From an uncultured Oscillospiraceae bacterium (lineage in GTDB: Bacteria > Bacillota > Clostridia > Oscillospirales > Oscillospiraceae): a stretch of 26,716 nt of DNA. The stretch lies in NCBI GenBank assembly GCA_910587785.1, contig CAJUOA010000015.1, positions 1 through 26,716 of the forward strand, in the 5' to 3' direction. The first letter of the stretch is position 1. Each line of letters starts with the position of its first letter. Below are positions 7,913-16,195 of this stretch, in pieces. A program made the translations under genes and the position numbers. The notes below the pieces were generated by a model. It saw nothing but the letters and a program-made list of their open reading frames with translations, had not been told where the DNA came from and ran no database searches.

Positions 7913-8176
7913 ATGAGCCAATATGAGAAACTGCTCCTGTCCATCCTCAGCGGCACCAGGGACAAGAGCCTGCTGTTTGCCGACCTGCAAACTGTCCTGG
8001 ACCGGCTGGGGTTCCAGCGCCGCGTAAGAGGCGGCCATTTCATCTACACCAAGGCGGGCGTGGAGGAGATCATCAACCTCCAGCCCGCCGGAAGCAAGGC
8101 AAAGCCCTATCAGGTAAAGCAGGTCCGGGGCATCATCTTAAAATATCAGCTGGGAGGCTGCGTGCATGAAATATGA
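7913..8176 (+). CDS. hicA: HicA-like mRNA interferase toxin (YcfA family)
   Basis: 87 aa. HicA toxins are small double-stranded-RNA-binding-fold ribonucleases that cut mRNA. The central pattern LGFQRRVRGGHFIYTKAG carries the conserved Gly-Gly-His of the family, and the tail has the usual VKQVRGIILKYQL pattern. It is longer than typical HicA (50-70 aa) because of an N-terminal extension. The start codon immediately follows the Mrp stop, so translation is probably coupled. The end overlaps the antitoxin start by 11 bases, the usual hicAB toxin-first order. Confidence 0.75.
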   Translation: MSQYEKLLLSILSGTRDKSLLFADLQTVLDRLGFQRRVRGGHFIYTKAGVEEIINLQPAGSKAKPYQVKQVRGIILKYQLGGCVHEI

Positions 8177-8372
8177 GATCATCCTTTACTGGAGCGAGGA
8201 CGACAACGCCTACATTGCCGAGGTGCCGGAGCTTCCAGGCTGTATGGCGGACGGCCCCACGGCGGGAGAAGCCCTGCACAACGTGGAGCGGATCGCCCAG
8301 GAGTGGATTGAGACCGCCCGGGAGATGGGCCGTCCGGTGCCGGTGCCGAAGGGCCGGTTGAAGTATGCGTAA
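8166..8372 (+). CDS. hicB: HicB-like antitoxin, short form
   Basis: 68 aa with the HicB partial RNase-H fold pattern: an EDDNAYIAEVPELPGC strand-turn, then GPTAGEALHNVERIAQEWIE. It ends about where the fold ends, so the C-terminal ribbon-helix-helix or HTH DNA-binding domain of longer HicB proteins is missing. Self-repression of the operon by HicB is therefore unlikely, which fits its place behind Mrp without a promoter of its own. Its start lies inside the end of hicA. Confidence 0.78.
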   Translation: MKYEIILYWSEDDNAYIAEVPELPGCMADGPTAGEALHNVERIAQEWIETAREMGRPVPVPKGRLKYA

Positions 8373-8391
8373 AAATTTTGAAATCGACAAA

Positions 8392-8428
8392 AAAGTGTCC
8401 GGCTGTTTTGATGACAGCCGGACACTTT
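8392..8428. terminator. Bidirectional intrinsic terminator between hicB and the metG operon
   Basis: Arms 8392-8406 and 8414-8428 form a perfect 15-bp stem with a 7-base loop. A T-run follows on the plus strand (8430-8436) and an A-run precedes it, so it can end transcripts from both convergent units. Confidence 0.9.
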
Positions 8429-8437
8429 CTTTTTTTG

Positions 8438-8641
8438 CTACGGTAAAAACACCAGGATCGCCGTACAGACCACCCCCACCAGCAGGAAGACGCCCCCGCC
8501 GATCCTGGTGTGGAGGAGATATGCGTCCGACGGCTCGCCGCCGTCCGTCTTCCAGCTCTGAGTCACCTCGTAGAACCCGCGAGGGTTTACGAGCATGACT
8601 CCCCCAACGACAGCAACAAGAATGCCTAAGATCACATACAT
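8438..8641 (-). CDS. Small two-TM membrane protein (DUF6199-like)
   Basis: 67 aa from ATG 8641-8639, which has AGGAGG 8 bases upstream; an upstream in-frame ATG lacks such a site. It has two hydrophobic segments (YVILGILVAVVGGVMLV and GGVFLLVGVVCTAILVFL) joined by a polar loop with NPRGFYEVTQSWKTDG...EPSDAYL. The loop pattern resembles the small DUF6199 proteins common in Clostridia, whose function is unknown. The start overlaps the acyltransferase stop (8634-8632), so translation is probably coupled. It is the last gene of the metG operon. Confidence 0.65.
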   Translation of the reverse strand: MYVILGILVAVVGGVMLVNPRGFYEVTQSWKTDGGEPSDAYLLHTRIGGGVFLLVGVVCTAILVFLP

Positions 8642-9666
8642 TTCACGCGCCTCCTGATCTTCCAATACACAAAATACAGCAAAAACGGCACGGTAAAGCA
8701 GGCCAGCGCCCGCACCGCAAGCTGGACCGCGATCCGGTACACCCCCGCCTGGAGGAGCCAGTACGTCACCAGCGTCAGCACGAGGCAGTGGGAGAGGTAG
8801 ACGAAAAAGGACGCCCTGTGGATGCCCCGCAGAGCCCGCTCCAGTCCCGCCGCCCTGCCCTGGAGGGAGATGCAGGCCGTCAGCAGGAGCAGGATGGACA
8901 TCCCGTCGGTAAAGAGCTTGAGCACGTCCAGATCAATGGGCAGGGCCTCCCACCCGGCGGCGAACTGCCTCCAGCTGACCGCCGCGCAGAGCGCCACCGG
9001 CAAAGCCGACCACGCGATGCCCCTCCGGTCCGCCTCCAGCCGGGCCCGCACCGCGCCGTAGTGCCGTCCCGCGTACAGCCCCGCCGTCCAGAAGACCAGA
9101 TAGGCGGGGAACACCCGGTCTGTCCAGGGAAATCCCAGCCACGCGCCGCCCTTCTGCACCAGAAACTGCGCCGCCGCAGCCCACAGCATGGCCTCATACC
9201 ACGGTACCCGCCTCACTGCCCAGCGCCACAGAGGCATGAGCAGATAGAACTGCATGGTAATGACGATATAATAGAACTGAGAGGACAGGTTCCCCAGCCA
9301 GAGATAGGAGAAGAATCCCTTCCAGGAGGGCGTGACATAGTGGATCTGCGCCAGCACAGCGTAGTACACCACCACCGCCGCCGCATAGGGCAGATAGACC
9401 TTCCACACCCTCCCCAGGACGTAGGGCCCATATTTCGGCCCGCCGTCCTCCTTCCGGAAGCGCGCCCCCAGCTTCACCGCCCCGCAGAAGAGGAACGCGG
9501 GCACCGCGAACGCCGCCAGCCGCCACGGCAGATACACCGCCGCCGCCTGCCAGCTCCCCCGGTCCAGCTCCGTGACGCCCAGGGACAGCACATGGATGAG
9601 CATCACCATCAAACAGGCGGCGGCGTTGAAGTAATCCAGCTCCACCAGACGCTCCCGTCTCTCCAT
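8632..9666 (-). CDS. Acyltransferase-3 family integral membrane protein
   Basis: 344 aa from ATG 9666 (GGGGGTG at suitable spacing); a GTG three codons earlier is possible. About ten hydrophobic segments cover nearly the whole length. The start ELDYFNAAACLMVMLIHVLSLG carries the conserved helix-1 histidine of the acyltransferase-3 family (OafA/WecH type), which moves acyl groups onto extracytoplasmic sugars or other acceptors. The FLFCGAVKL and FYYIVITMQFYLLMPL segments fit too. The acceptor is unknown. It lies 17 bases downstream of the Nudix gene in the metG operon. Confidence 0.8.
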   Translation of the reverse strand: MERRERLVELDYFNAAACLMVMLIHVLSLGVTELDRGSWQAAAVYLPWRLAAFAVPAFLFCGAVKLGARFRKEDGGPKYGPYVLGRVWKVYLPYAAAVVVYYAVLAQIHYVTPSWKGFFSYLWLGNLSSQFYYIVITMQFYLLMPLWRWAVRRVPWYEAMLWAAAAQFLVQKGGAWLGFPWTDRVFPAYLVFWTAGLYAGRHYGAVRARLEADRRGIAWSALPVALCAAVSWRQFAAGWEALPIDLDVLKLFTDGMSILLLLTACISLQGRAAGLERALRGIHRASFFVYLSHCLVLTLVTYWLLQAGVYRIAVQLAVRALACFTVPFLLYFVYWKIRRRVKCM

Positions 9667-9683
9667 ATGCCTCACCCCCTGTC

Positions 9684-10181
9684 TCAGCCGTCAGGCAGAT
9701 ATCCCTCTGCGATGAGGAGCTCCAGCATGACCTGGTCCTTTGGCCCGTGGTCATGCTCTCGGTTGACTTTGATGGCCGTCCGGGGCCGGACCCACTCCAG
9801 GGTGAACCGCTCCTCCGCCTCGTAATCGTCCAGGGACTGCGCCCCGGCCTGCTCCCGGACCTCGCAGATAAAATAGTAATTGTCCTGGATAAACATATCC
9901 TCCCGCTCGCCCTTCTGCACCCGGTGGACATACCCGTAGTCCCGGATGGTCCCGGGCAGAACAGCGAGCCCTGCCTCCTCCGCCGTCTCTCGGATGACGG
10001 CCTCCACGGGGCTCTCCCCCGCCTTGATGCCGCCGCCGGGAAATTTGTAGTAGTCGTATTTCAGGCTGTGGACCATGGCCACCCGGTCCCCGGCGATAAT
10101 GATGCTTCGGGCGGAGGGACGGACGAATGCCGTCCCTCCCGGGTCATAGTCCTTCGTGTCGATGGTAAAAAGAAGTCTCAT
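9684..10181 (-). CDS. Nudix hydrolase
   Basis: 165 aa. The Nudix box is complete: GGGIKAGESPVEAVIRETAEEAG fits Gx5Ex7REUxEExGU, with REtaEE supplying metal-binding glutamates. Flanking strands (RSIIIAGDRVAMVHS before, DYGYVHRVQKG after) match the fold. The substrate cannot be deduced. It starts four bases after the metG stop, with only a weak ribosome site, so it is probably translated by re-initiation or coupling. Confidence 0.88.
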   Translation of the reverse strand: MRLLFTIDTKDYDPGGTAFVRPSARSIIIAGDRVAMVHSLKYDYYKFPGGGIKAGESPVEAVIRETAEEAGLAVLPGTIRDYGYVHRVQKGEREDMFIQDNYYFICEVREQAGAQSLDDYEAEERFTLEWVRPRTAIKVNREHDHGPKDQVMLELLIAEGYLPDG

Positions 10182-10185
10182 TTTC

Positions 10186-12162
10186 TCAGCACAGCTTGGC
10201 CCCCGCGGGGATGGTGCCGTCCACCATCAGCAGGTGCAGGCACTCCTCGCCCTGTTCGGTGTGGACGGCGGAGATGAGCATCCCCTGACTGACCTGCCCC
10301 ATCATCTTCCTGGGGGGCAGGTTGACGATCGCCACCAGGGTCTTGCCGATAAGGTCCTCCGGCTTGTACCACTTGGCGATGCCGGAGAGGATCTGCCGGT
10401 CGGTGCCGGTGCCGTCGTCCAGGGTGAACTTGAGGAGCTTGTCGGACTTTTTCACCGCCTGACAGTCCTTGACCTTCACCGCCCGGAAGTCGGACCTGCA
10501 GAAGGTGTCAAAGTCCACCTCTTCCTCCGCCAGGGGCTCGATTTCGAGGGCGGGCAAAGCGGCCTTCTTGGCCTCCTCCTGGATGCGGTCCAGCTCTTCC
10601 AGCTCCTTTGCCATATCGATACGGGGGAACAGGTTCTCCCCCTTGGACACGGCCGCGTCCGCCGCCAGAGTGCCCCAGACCGCGGCACTGTCCCAGGTCC
10701 GGGCCTCCGCGCCCGCCCCGATCTGAGCGAAAATCTTCTCACAGCTCTCCGGCATAAAGGGGGTCAGCAGGACGGTGCACACCCGGACGGTCTCCAGCAG
10801 GTTGTAGAGCACCGCCGCAAGCCGCGGTCCGTTGGCGTCCATATCCTTCGCCAGAGCCCAGGGCGCATTTTCATCGATATACTTGTTGGCCCGCTGGATG
10901 ACCTTGAAGATCTCCTCCAGGGCGTTCTGGAACTGGAACTTCTCCATCTGCTCCTCGTACCGTCCCCGCAGTCCAGAGGCCAGGGAGGTCAGACTGCCGT
11001 CCAGCTCCGGATTCTCCTGCCGCGCCGCAGGGAGCTTCCCGCCGAAGTACTTCTCCGCCATGGCGGTGGTGCGGGAGACCAGGTTGCCCAGGTCGTTGGC
11101 GAGATCGACGTTGATGGTCTGGATGAGCAGCTCGTTGGTAAAGTTGCCGTCGGAGCCGAAGGGAAAGGAGCGCAGCAGGAAGAACCGCAGGGCGTCCACG
11201 CCGTAGCGCTCGGAGAGCAGGTAGGGGTCCACCACATTGCCCTTGGACTTGCTCATCTTGTCGCCGTTGAAGTTGAGCCACCCGTGGCCGTAGACCTTTT
11301 TCGGCAGAGGCAGGTCCATGCTCATAAGGAACGCAGGCCAATAGATGGCGTGGAACCGGACGATCTCCTTACCGACAAAATGGGCGTCAGCGGGCCAGAA
11401 CTTGTCCAAATCGTTATATTTGTCGTTTTGATAACCCAGCGCGGTCATGTAGTTGAACAGCGCATCCAGCCACACATAGACCACATGGCCCGGGTCAAAG
11501 TCCACAGGTACGCCCCAGGTAAAGTTGGTACGGGACACGCACAGGTCCTGGAGGCCGCCCTCGCAGTCGATGAAGTTGTTGACCATCTCGTGGACCCGGC
11601 TCTCGGGCTCCAGGAAATCCGTATTCAGCAGCAGGTCCCGAACCCGGCCGGCGTACTTGGAGGCCCGGAAAAAGTAAGCCTCCTCCTCGGCGTCCACGAC
11701 CTCCCGCCCGCAGTCGGGGCACTTGCCGTCCACCAGCTGACTCTCTGTCCAGAAGCTCTCGCAGGGCTTGCAGTACTTGCCCGTGTATTTACCCTTGTAG
11801 ATATCGCCGTTTTCGTGCATTTTTTTGAAGATTTTCTGGATGGACGCCACATGGTAATCGTCCGTAGTGCGAATGAACCGGTCATAGCTGATGTTCATCA
11901 GCTTCCACAGGTCCAGCACCCCGCCCGGTGCGGCCACGATGCTGTCCACAAACGCCTGGGGCGTAACCCCGGCCTCCTTGGCCTTGTCCTCGATCTTCTG
12001 CCCGTGCTCGTCCGTACCGGTCAGGAACATCACCTCATAGCCCTGAAGCCTCTTATAACGGGCCATGGCGTCGGTGGCCACCGTGCAGTACGCGTGGCCG
12101 ATGTGGAGCTTTCCCGAGGGGTAGTAGATCGGGGTTGTAATATAGTAATGCTTGTTGTCCAT
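10186..12162 (-). CDS. metG: Methionyl-tRNA synthetase with C-terminal tRNA-binding domain
   Basis: 658 aa from ATG 12162, chosen because AGAGGAGG lies just upstream and the protein then starts MDNKHYYITTPIYYPSG as in the family. Class I motifs: HIGH at residues 20-23 and KMSKS near 301-305. One zinc knuckle pair is visible, CKPC...CPDC (about residues 125-145). The anticodon-binding helical domain follows, then a linker rich in Glu and Lys, and a C-terminal Trbp111/EMAPII-like OB domain (about 550-658, with DFRAVKVKDC and LPPRKMMGQVSQGM) that aids tRNA binding as a dimer. A TATACT hexamer at 12209-12204 may be its -10. The roughly 40-base leader leaves no room for a T-box. It heads the four-gene minus-strand operon. 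Confidence 0.96.
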   Translation of the reverse strand: MDNKHYYITTPIYYPSGKLHIGHAYCTVATDAMARYKRLQGYEVMFLTGTDEHGQKIEDKAKEAGVTPQAFVDSIVAAPGGVLDLWKLMNISYDRFIRTTDDYHVASIQKIFKKMHENGDIYKGKYTGKYCKPCESFWTESQLVDGKCPDCGREVVDAEEEAYFFRASKYAGRVRDLLLNTDFLEPESRVHEMVNNFIDCEGGLQDLCVSRTNFTWGVPVDFDPGHVVYVWLDALFNYMTALGYQNDKYNDLDKFWPADAHFVGKEIVRFHAIYWPAFLMSMDLPLPKKVYGHGWLNFNGDKMSKSKGNVVDPYLLSERYGVDALRFFLLRSFPFGSDGNFTNELLIQTINVDLANDLGNLVSRTTAMAEKYFGGKLPAARQENPELDGSLTSLASGLRGRYEEQMEKFQFQNALEEIFKVIQRANKYIDENAPWALAKDMDANGPRLAAVLYNLLETVRVCTVLLTPFMPESCEKIFAQIGAGAEARTWDSAAVWGTLAADAAVSKGENLFPRIDMAKELEELDRIQEEAKKAALPALEIEPLAEEEVDFDTFCRSDFRAVKVKDCQAVKKSDKLLKFTLDDGTGTDRQILSGIAKWYKPEDLIGKTLVAIVNLPPRKMMGQVSQGMLISAVHTEQGEECLHLLMVDGTIPAGAKLC

Positions 12163-12269
12163 GGGGTAGGACCTCCTCTGGTCATAAAATTTCTCATTTT
12201 TGTAGTATACAGCATTTTCTTCCAAAAGAAAAGGGGAGAATCGAAACTTTTATTCTTCCTGCCGCCCCC

Positions 12270-12550
12270 GGGGCTCCTCGCCCCGGACCCCGGTGACTTT
12301 TTGTGCGGACAAAAAGTCACCAAAAAACCGCTCAAGAAACTACGTTTCTTGAGAATCTTCCTTCACTACGGGGGTTTTGATTTGCGCTACGACCTGTTTG
12401 ACCCTTTTCCCCAATATCTGCCCTGGGCCGATGGCAGTCGAATCGCTGGAACCTCTCCCTGGCCCTTTAGCCTTCTTCGTTGGCTTCGCCTCCTGGAAGC
12501 ACGCTTCTTTCCGATACTACCGGGCCACCGGCCCGGTGCGGGCGGTACTG
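12270..12550 (+). repeat. Large structured dispersed repeat, copy 1
   Basis: Direct copy of 24857-25145, sharing long identical blocks such as CTCAAGAAACTACGTTTCTT and GCTACGACCTGTTTGACCC. It contains a 13-bp hairpin (12292-12304 with 12309-12321, loop GCGG), a second hairpin (12331-12340 with 12344-12353) and a conserved roughly 190-base tail. No convincing ORF is conserved between copies. It lies in the 600-base gap between metG and the XpaC gene. Confidence 0.85.
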
Positions 12551-12695
12551 CCCCGCAATACCGCCCGCTCTGCCGTCACCCGCCGCCCCCCTGTGCTGAG
12601 GCTCCCCGATCCCCCGATCGGAGCATCCTCCCCCCGCTTCCCCAGACCTCCTCACCTGGGAAATTTTTACGAAAAAATGAAACTTTCATTTTCTG

Positions 12696-12724
12696 TTGAC
12701 CTCCCGCCATTTTAGCGGTATACT
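12696..12724 (+). promoter_or_regulatory. Sigma-A promoter of the XpaC-TelA-TPM operon
   Basis: TTGACC (12696-12701), 17 bases, TATACT (12719-12724). The first gene starts at 12768 after AAGGAGG, giving a leader of about 35 bases. Confidence 0.85.
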
Positions 12725-12767
12725 AGATTGGCATCCGTATCGAACAAACTACAGCAAGGAGGCCGAT

Positions 12768-13478
12768 ATGACCAGCACTGTCAAAAAAATCCGTAAATCT
12801 ACTTGGCCATACTACGGCGCGGCGGCCGTCTGGGTGGTCTGGGCCCTGTGCTTTGACCTCTACCGCCCCGGACACTTCGCCTTCGCCGCCGTCCTGTCCG
12901 CAGGAGCCTTCCTCCTCCTTCGCGCCCTCTGCCCCGACGAGGTCACGGAGATCGAAGTCCCCGCGCCCCCCAAGCCCGAGGAAAAACCCACCGGCAACCC
13001 TGATCTGGACAAGATGATCGCCAACGGCCGCCTCGCTATCAGCGAGATGAAGCGCCTGGATGACGCCATCGAGGACGAAAAAATCTCCGCCGCCATCCGC
13101 GACCTGGAGAAAGTCTCCCAGGCCATCTTCGACCAGGTGCGGGCAGAGCCTAAAAAGCTCCCCCAGATCCAAAAGTTCATGGACTACTACCTGCCCACCA
13201 CCTTAAAGCTCCTCAACGCCTACGACCGCATGGACGCCGCCGGCGTCAGCGGCGAGAACATCGACACCACCAAGCGCCGCGTGGAGGACATCATGGGCAC
13301 CATCGTCACCGCCTTCCACAAACAGCTCGATAACCTCTTTGGTACCGACGCCCTGGACATCTCCACTGACATCTCCGTCCTGGAGACCCTCCTCGCCCGG
13401 GAAGGCTTGGCCGGAGAGCACATGAAGGCCGAAACAACCCAAAACGCCGACGGCTCAGACATTAATCTGAAGCTGTGA
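12768..13478 (+). CDS. XpaC-family protein (5-bromo-4-chloroindolyl phosphate hydrolysis family)
   Basis: 236 aa from ATG 12768 with AAGGAGG upstream; an earlier in-frame start lies across the promoter and is rejected. Two closely spaced hydrophobic segments (about residues 14-50) anchor the N-terminus. A Pro/Glu linker (PAPPKPEEKPTGNPDLDK) leads to an all-helical cytoplasmic domain with a KMIANGRLAISEMKRLDDAIEDEKISAAIRDLEK start typical of XpaC. Despite the family name no hydrolase motif is seen and the biochemical role is unknown. XpaC is commonly encoded beside TelA, as here, which argues for a joint envelope or stress role. Confidence 0.85.
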   Translation: MTSTVKKIRKSTWPYYGAAAVWVVWALCFDLYRPGHFAFAAVLSAGAFLLLRALCPDEVTEIEVPAPPKPEEKPTGNPDLDKMIANGRLAISEMKRLDDAIEDEKISAAIRDLEKVSQAIFDQVRAEPKKLPQIQKFMDYYLPTTLKLLNAYDRMDAAGVSGENIDTTKRRVEDIMGTIVTAFHKQLDNLFGTDALDISTDISVLETLLAREGLAGEHMKAETTQNADGSDINLKL

Positions 13479-13507
13479 CCAACCAATATTTTAAGGAGGA
13501 ACCGATC

Positions 13508-13756
13508 ATGTTAAAGCGAATCTTTGCCGCCATCAGCGCCCTGCTTACCATCCTCTTCGCCGCCCTGGGGGTCCAGTGGATCGACCGCTCCAGGAAAAAC
13601 CACTGGGACCTCCCCCGCCTGGGGATCGGCCTCATTTGGCTGTCCTCCACTGTCTGGCAGTTCCTCTCCACCTGCTCCCTGTGGCAGATGGCCAGCCAGG
13701 AGGTCGGCGAGGACGAGTTCAATGACTTCGATGATTTTGAGATCATTACCGACTGA
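13508..13756 (+). CDS. Small membrane protein between xpaC-like and telA-like genes
   Basis: 82 aa from ATG 13508, with AAGGAGG about 8 bases upstream and 29 bases after the XpaC stop. Two hydrophobic segments (IFAAISALLTILFAALGV and LGIGLIWLSSTVWQFL) flank a basic DRSRKNHWDLPR loop. The C-terminus is strongly acidic (VGEDEFNDFDDFE). I do not recognise a family. Position and spacing indicate it belongs to the same transcript as XpaC and TelA, and it may be a membrane partner of one of them. Confidence 0.75.
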   Translation: MLKRIFAAISALLTILFAALGVQWIDRSRKNHWDLPRLGIGLIWLSSTVWQFLSTCSLWQMASQEVGEDEFNDFDDFEIITD

Positions 13757-13872
13757 GTCCTGCCGGACAGGCAATCTCGCTCTTTACTGCGCAGCTTGAG
13801 CCAAGCCGCCGCGCGGTAACGATACTGCGTTTTTATCGCGGAACACTATGAACAAAAACGGAGGATAATACA

Positions 13873-15048
13873 ATGAGTGGTCCTGATAACCAGATGCCCC
13901 AGCTGACCTTGGACGCCAGCGAACTCGCTAAGGCCGACACCCCTACCCTCACCCTGGGCGCCGAGCCCCCCGCCGCCCCGGCGGCTGTGGAGGAGAAAAA
14001 GCCCGAGCCCGTCCAGATCGACGAGAGTATGCTCACCGAGGCCGAGCGCAAGATGGTCGATGAGTTCTCCAAGAAGATCGACATCTCCGACTCCCAGCTG
14101 GTCCTTCAGTACGGCTCCGCCGCCCAGAAGAGCGTGGCCGGGTTCTCTGAGAGCGCCCTCGCCAACGTCCGCAACAAGGACCTGGGCGAGGTGGGCGACA
14201 CCCTTACCAACCTGGTGGTGGAGCTTAAGAACTTCGGCCAGGAGGAGGAAGAGAAGGGCATTTTCGGCTTCTTCAAGAAGGCCGGCAGCAAGATGGAGAC
14301 CATGAAGGTCCAGTACACTAAGGCCGAGGTCAACGTGGACAAGATCGCCCGGGAGCTGGAACAGCACCAGGTGACCCTCATGAAGGACATCGCCATGTTC
14401 GACCAGATGTATGAGCTCAACCTGAAGTACTACAAGGAGCTGACCATGTACATCATTGCCGGGAAGAAGCGCCTGGCGGAGGTGCAGTCCGGCCAGCTGG
14501 AGGAGCTGCGGCAGAAGGCCGAGCGCACCGGCGCTCAGGAGGACGCCCAGGCCTATAACGACCTGGTCCAGATGTGCAACCGCTTCGAGAAAAAGCTCCA
14601 CGACCTGGAGCTCACCCGCATGGTCTCCATCCAGATGGGCCCCCAGACCCGGATGCTCCAGAACAACGACACCCTCATGGTGGAGAAGATCCAGTCCTCC
14701 CTCGTCAACACCATCCCCCTCTGGAAGAGCCAGATGGTCCTCGCCCTGGGCCTGGAGAACAGCCGCAAGGCCACTGCCGCCCAGTCCGCCGTCACCAACG
14801 CCACCAACGAGCTCCTGAAAAAGAACGCCGAGATGCTCAAAATGGGCACCATCGCCACCGCCAAGGAGGCCGAGCGGAGCATCATCGACATCGAGACCCT
14901 TCAGCACACCAACCAACAGCTCATCTCCACCCTGGACGAGGTCATCCAGATCCAGCGGGACGGCGCCCAGAAGCGCCGGGCCGCAGAGGTGGAGCTGGGC
15001 CGCATCGAGGGCGAACTGCGTCAGAAGCTGATGGAGCTCAGAAATTGA
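13873..15048 (+). CDS. TelA-family protein (toxic anion resistance)
   Basis: 391 aa, within the usual 360-400 aa range. After a Pro/Ala-rich disordered start (residues 1-50) the protein is entirely helical and soluble. It has the family's typical GSAAQKSVAGFSESALANVRNKDLGEVGD segment and the long central helices with QLELNLKYYKEL-like and MQIGPQ-like stretches (seen here as MYELNLKYYKEL and SIQMGPQTRMLQ). TelA proteins were linked to tellurite and nisin tolerance and co-occur with XpaC and TerD-type stress genes; the molecular function is unknown. A GGAGG site precedes the start. A 116-base gap separates it from the small membrane protein, and TPM follows 35 bases later. Confidence 0.92.
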   Translation: MSGPDNQMPQLTLDASELAKADTPTLTLGAEPPAAPAAVEEKKPEPVQIDESMLTEAERKMVDEFSKKIDISDSQLVLQYGSAAQKSVAGFSESALANVRNKDLGEVGDTLTNLVVELKNFGQEEEEKGIFGFFKKAGSKMETMKVQYTKAEVNVDKIARELEQHQVTLMKDIAMFDQMYELNLKYYKELTMYIIAGKKRLAEVQSGQLEELRQKAERTGAQEDAQAYNDLVQMCNRFEKKLHDLELTRMVSIQMGPQTRMLQNNDTLMVEKIQSSLVNTIPLWKSQMVLALGLENSRKATAAQSAVTNATNELLKKNAEMLKMGTIATAKEAERSIIDIETLQHTNQQLISTLDEVIQIQRDGAQKRRAAEVELGRIEGELRQKLMELRN

Positions 15049-15083
15049 GAGCCGTCTGCCCTCGCAAGCCATAAGGAGGCTCA

Positions 15084-16178
15084 ATGAAGCTTTTCAAAAA
15101 CAAAGCATTTGCCATTTTCGTCCTCATCGCCGCCATCGCCCTCTCCTCCCTGTACGGCATCTCCAAAGCGCCGGAGATCCGCCTCCCCGAGGGGAGCGTG
15201 CCCCTGGACGAGAGCCTGAGCACGTACACCTTCGGGCAGTATGTGGAGGACAGGGCCGGTGTGCTGTCGAAGAAGACCATGAAGGCCGTCTGCCTCTACA
15301 ACGCTAACTGGGACCGGATGGCCGGGAGCATCCTGGCCGTGGTGACCCTGGGTGACAAAGAGGAAACCGGAAGCGCAGAGGACTTGGCCTGGGACTGGGC
15401 GGAAACGCTCCAATTGGGGGAGAACGATGCCATCCTCGTCATCAATGCCACAAACCAGGACTACAGCGTGGTGGCCAGCGGACGGTTCTTCGACCTCCTG
15501 GACGCCCAGTCCGCCAGCTTTGTGGACACCCTCCTGGAGGAGAGCATCCACAAGCGGGACTATGACCAGGCGGTGCTGAACCTCTTCGGCGGGCTCCACC
15601 AGCTCTTCGGGATGTATCAGACGGATTCCTACGCCGGAGGCGCCGGGATGGAGGTCTTCCGGTCGGTGCTGTCTGTGGTCGTGCTGCTGGTGGTCCTGGT
15701 GCTGCTCTTCAACTGCCTGGACGGCATCCGCTACAACAGCTGGTCCGCCCGGTACGGCGGCATGGCCGTGCCCCCGGTGGTCTACCGGCCCATCTTCTGG
15801 TGGCACCGGCCCGGCAGCGCCTGGTTCACCCGGCGCAGGCGTCCGCCCCCGCGGCCCCCCAGAGGCCCCCGGCCTCCCATGGGCGGCGGACCCGGTCCCC
15901 GGCCTCCCATGAGCGGAGGCCCGCGCCCGCCCCGGCCCCCGATGGGCCGCTCGACCCCGCCCAGGAGCGGGAGCTTCGGAGGCGGTTCCCGGGGCGGAGG
16001 CTTCGGCAGTTTCCCCGGGAGCGGCAGCTTCGGCGGAGGCCGCGGGGGAGGCTTCGGCGGCTCCCGAGGCGGCAGCTTCGGCGGAGGCTCCCGCGGAGGC
16101 GGCTTCGGCGGCGGAGGCAGCAGAGGCGGCGGCTTCGGGGGCGGTTCCCGGGGCGGCGGCTTCGGAGGCCGGAGATAG
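15084..16178 (+). CDS. TPM-domain membrane protein with long Pro/Arg then Gly/Arg/Ser-rich tail
   Basis: 364 aa. An N-terminal signal anchor (FAIFVLIAAIALSSLYGI) leads to a TPM (TLP18.3/Psb32/MOLO-1) fold at about residues 45-170, recognisable from QYVEDRAGVLSKKTMKAVCLYN, GSILAVVTLG and GENDAILVINATNQDYSVVASG. A second membrane segment (about 193-208, VLSVVVLLVVLVLLF) follows. The last 110 or so residues are low complexity: first Pro/Arg repeats (RPPMGGGPGPRPPMSGGPRP), then about twelve GGG/SRGGGFGG units, presumably cytoplasmic and disordered. TPM proteins often end in short Gly-rich stretches, but a positively charged RGG-like tail of this length is notable. It is the last gene of the XpaC-TelA operon, with a strong terminator just after it. 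Confidence 0.85.
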   Translation: MKLFKNKAFAIFVLIAAIALSSLYGISKAPEIRLPEGSVPLDESLSTYTFGQYVEDRAGVLSKKTMKAVCLYNANWDRMAGSILAVVTLGDKEETGSAEDLAWDWAETLQLGENDAILVINATNQDYSVVASGRFFDLLDAQSASFVDTLLEESIHKRDYDQAVLNLFGGLHQLFGMYQTDSYAGGAGMEVFRSVLSVVVLLVVLVLLFNCLDGIRYNSWSARYGGMAVPPVVYRPIFWWHRPGSAWFTRRRRPPPRPPRGPRPPMGGGPGPRPPMSGGPRPPRPPMGRSTPPRSGSFGGGSRGGGFGSFPGSGSFGGGRGGGFGGSRGGSFGGGSRGGGFGGGGSRGGGFGGGSRGGGFGGRR

Positions 16179-16195
16179 CCGCGTATGTGCAAAAT

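Noticed and set aside
12163..12225. 21-residue N-terminal extension of MetG
   Set aside because: It covers the probable -10 element and leader; the downstream ATG has AGAGGAGG and matches the family start.
10156..12699. 847-codon open frame on the plus strand opposite metG
   Set aside because: It is the antisense frame of a clear methionyl-tRNA synthetase; low-complexity His/Gln/Leu composition, no motifs, no ribosome site. GC-rich codon bias keeps the frame open.
13846..15084. 412-codon minus-strand frame opposite the TelA gene
   Set aside because: The plus-strand TelA frame matches a known family over its full length; the reverse frame is Leu/His/Gly-rich with no motif.
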